Of a DNA stretch of 6,906 nucleotides, positions 6,365 to 6,906 are shown in pieces. Each line of letters starts with the position of its first letter. Positions within the stretch are counted from its first letter, which is position 1. Source of the DNA: Gammaproteobacteria bacterium (GTDB lineage Bacteria > Pseudomonadota > Gammaproteobacteria > GCA-001735895); the NCBI GenBank assembly GCA_029882955.1, contig JAOUJX010000224.1, positions 1-6,906 on the forward strand. Reading direction: 5' to 3'. The notes beneath the pieces were generated by a model. The model was not told where the DNA came from, did not search any database, and worked only from the letters and a program-made list of their open reading frames with translations. The position numbers and the translations under genes are program-made.

Positions 6365-6906
6365 TTAATCCTCCATCACACCTTCGCGACCCAGCAGCCC
6401 GCGAGGTCGCACCAACAGGACGACAACAGCGACCAGATAGATAATGATCTGGTCTATTCCAGGCAGAATCGATGTAACTTCATTCATCGAGGCGAAGGAT
6501 TGCAGAATACCCAGCAGCAGACCGGCAGCAACTGCACCTTCCAGTGACCCCATGCCACCCACTACGACCACGACAAAACTGAGTACCAGAAAATCCATCC
6601 CCATGTGGTAATCCGGCGACAGAATCGGTGTATACATGACACCGGCAAGTCCTGCGACAACTGCAGCAATACCAAATACAATGGTAAAGCGGCGATCTAT
6701 ATCAATGCCGAGCAAGCCGACTGTCTCACGATCAGCCATGCCGGCACGTACTACCATGCCAAAGGTCGTAAACCGCAAGAAGGCAAATACGCTGGCGATA
6801 ATACCGGCTGAGAAAAATAGAAATACGATTCGCCACCAGGGATAAACGACAGTGCCTGCAGCGAATCCCAGCAATGAACCGATATCAGCAGAACCAGCAA
6901 CTATAT
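6365..6906 (-). CDS. livH: Branched-chain amino acid type ABC transporter permease LivH (N-terminus outside window)
   Basis: The frame runs open through the window end (codons upstream of the TTG at 6874 read IVAGSADIGS without a stop), so the N-terminal part, about 110-130 residues by comparison with the usual length near 300, is missing. What remains contains the LivH coupling region VVRAGMADRETVGLLGIDIDRR, the following membrane helix FGIAAVVAGLAGVMY, the conserved GGMGSLEGAVAAGLLLG, and the C-terminal LLVRPRGLLGR that ends nearly all family members. It is the second inner-membrane channel subunit, first of the four transporter genes visible here and translated just ahead of livM. A binding-protein gene (livJ/K type) would be expected upstream but is not in the window. 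Confidence 0.92.
   Translation of the reverse strand, partial: IVAGSADIGSLLGFAAGTVVYPWWRIVFLFFSAGIIASVFAFLRFTTFGMVVRAGMADRETVGLLGIDIDRRFTIVFGIAAVVAGLAGVMYTPILSPDYHMGMDFLVLSFVVVVVGGMGSLEGAVAAGLLLGILQSFASMNEVTSILPGIDQIIIYLVAVVVLLVRPRGLLGREGVMED
6370..6374 (-). promoter_or_regulatory. Ribosome binding site of livM
   Basis: GGAGG on the - strand, eight bases before ATG 6361, lies inside the last codons of livH and supports the chosen livM start. Confidence 0.8.

Overview
The window reads as an ordinary stretch of a free-living, aerobic proteobacterial chromosome. The protein families (LexA, a full-length acetyl-CoA synthetase, a LivHMGF-type ABC transporter, a TlpA-like thioredoxin) and the E. 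coli-like length and layout of LexA and Acs suggest a gammaproteobacterium, probably marine or environmental. That is an inference from sequence resemblance only. Base composition looks balanced and even along the window. I see no insertion sequence, prophage gene, tRNA, rRNA or CRISPR array.

Layout: one partial gene on the + strand (1-732) encodes a protein ending in a TlpA/thioredoxin domain with WCGPC. It converges on lexA across 58 bp. Everything else is on the - strand and is transcribed from high to low coordinates: livH (3' part, cut by the window end), livM, livG, livF, a 254-bp gap, acs, a 79-bp gap, then lexA. The four liv genes are tightly packed (3-nt gap, 1-nt gap, 4-nt ATGA overlap) and are almost certainly one operon. 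Its promoter and any periplasmic binding protein gene are outside the window or elsewhere.

Functionally, livHMGF would make two inner-membrane permeases and two cytoplasmic ATPases of an importer for amino acids or related small polar or carboxylate substrates. acs activates acetate to acetyl-CoA. Whether these two units share a physiology (import and use of small organic carbon) is open. lexA encodes a complete self-cleaving SOS repressor with intact Ala-Gly cleavage site and Ser/Lys dyad.

The most notable signal is in the 79 bp between acs and lexA. A near-perfect inverted repeat (21-bp arms, 19/21 matching, 10-nt spacer) places two copies of a G/ATTC-N7-ATTC direct-repeat box around the best -10 element of lexA. 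This resembles the alphaproteobacterial SOS box (GTTC-N7-GTTC) rather than CTGT-N8-ACAG. The LexA recognition helix carries His-Arg where E. coli has Glu44-Glu45, which by memory of the family is also the alphaproteobacterial pattern. Protein and operator therefore agree with each other. I found no evidence for an unknown multi-gene system in this window.
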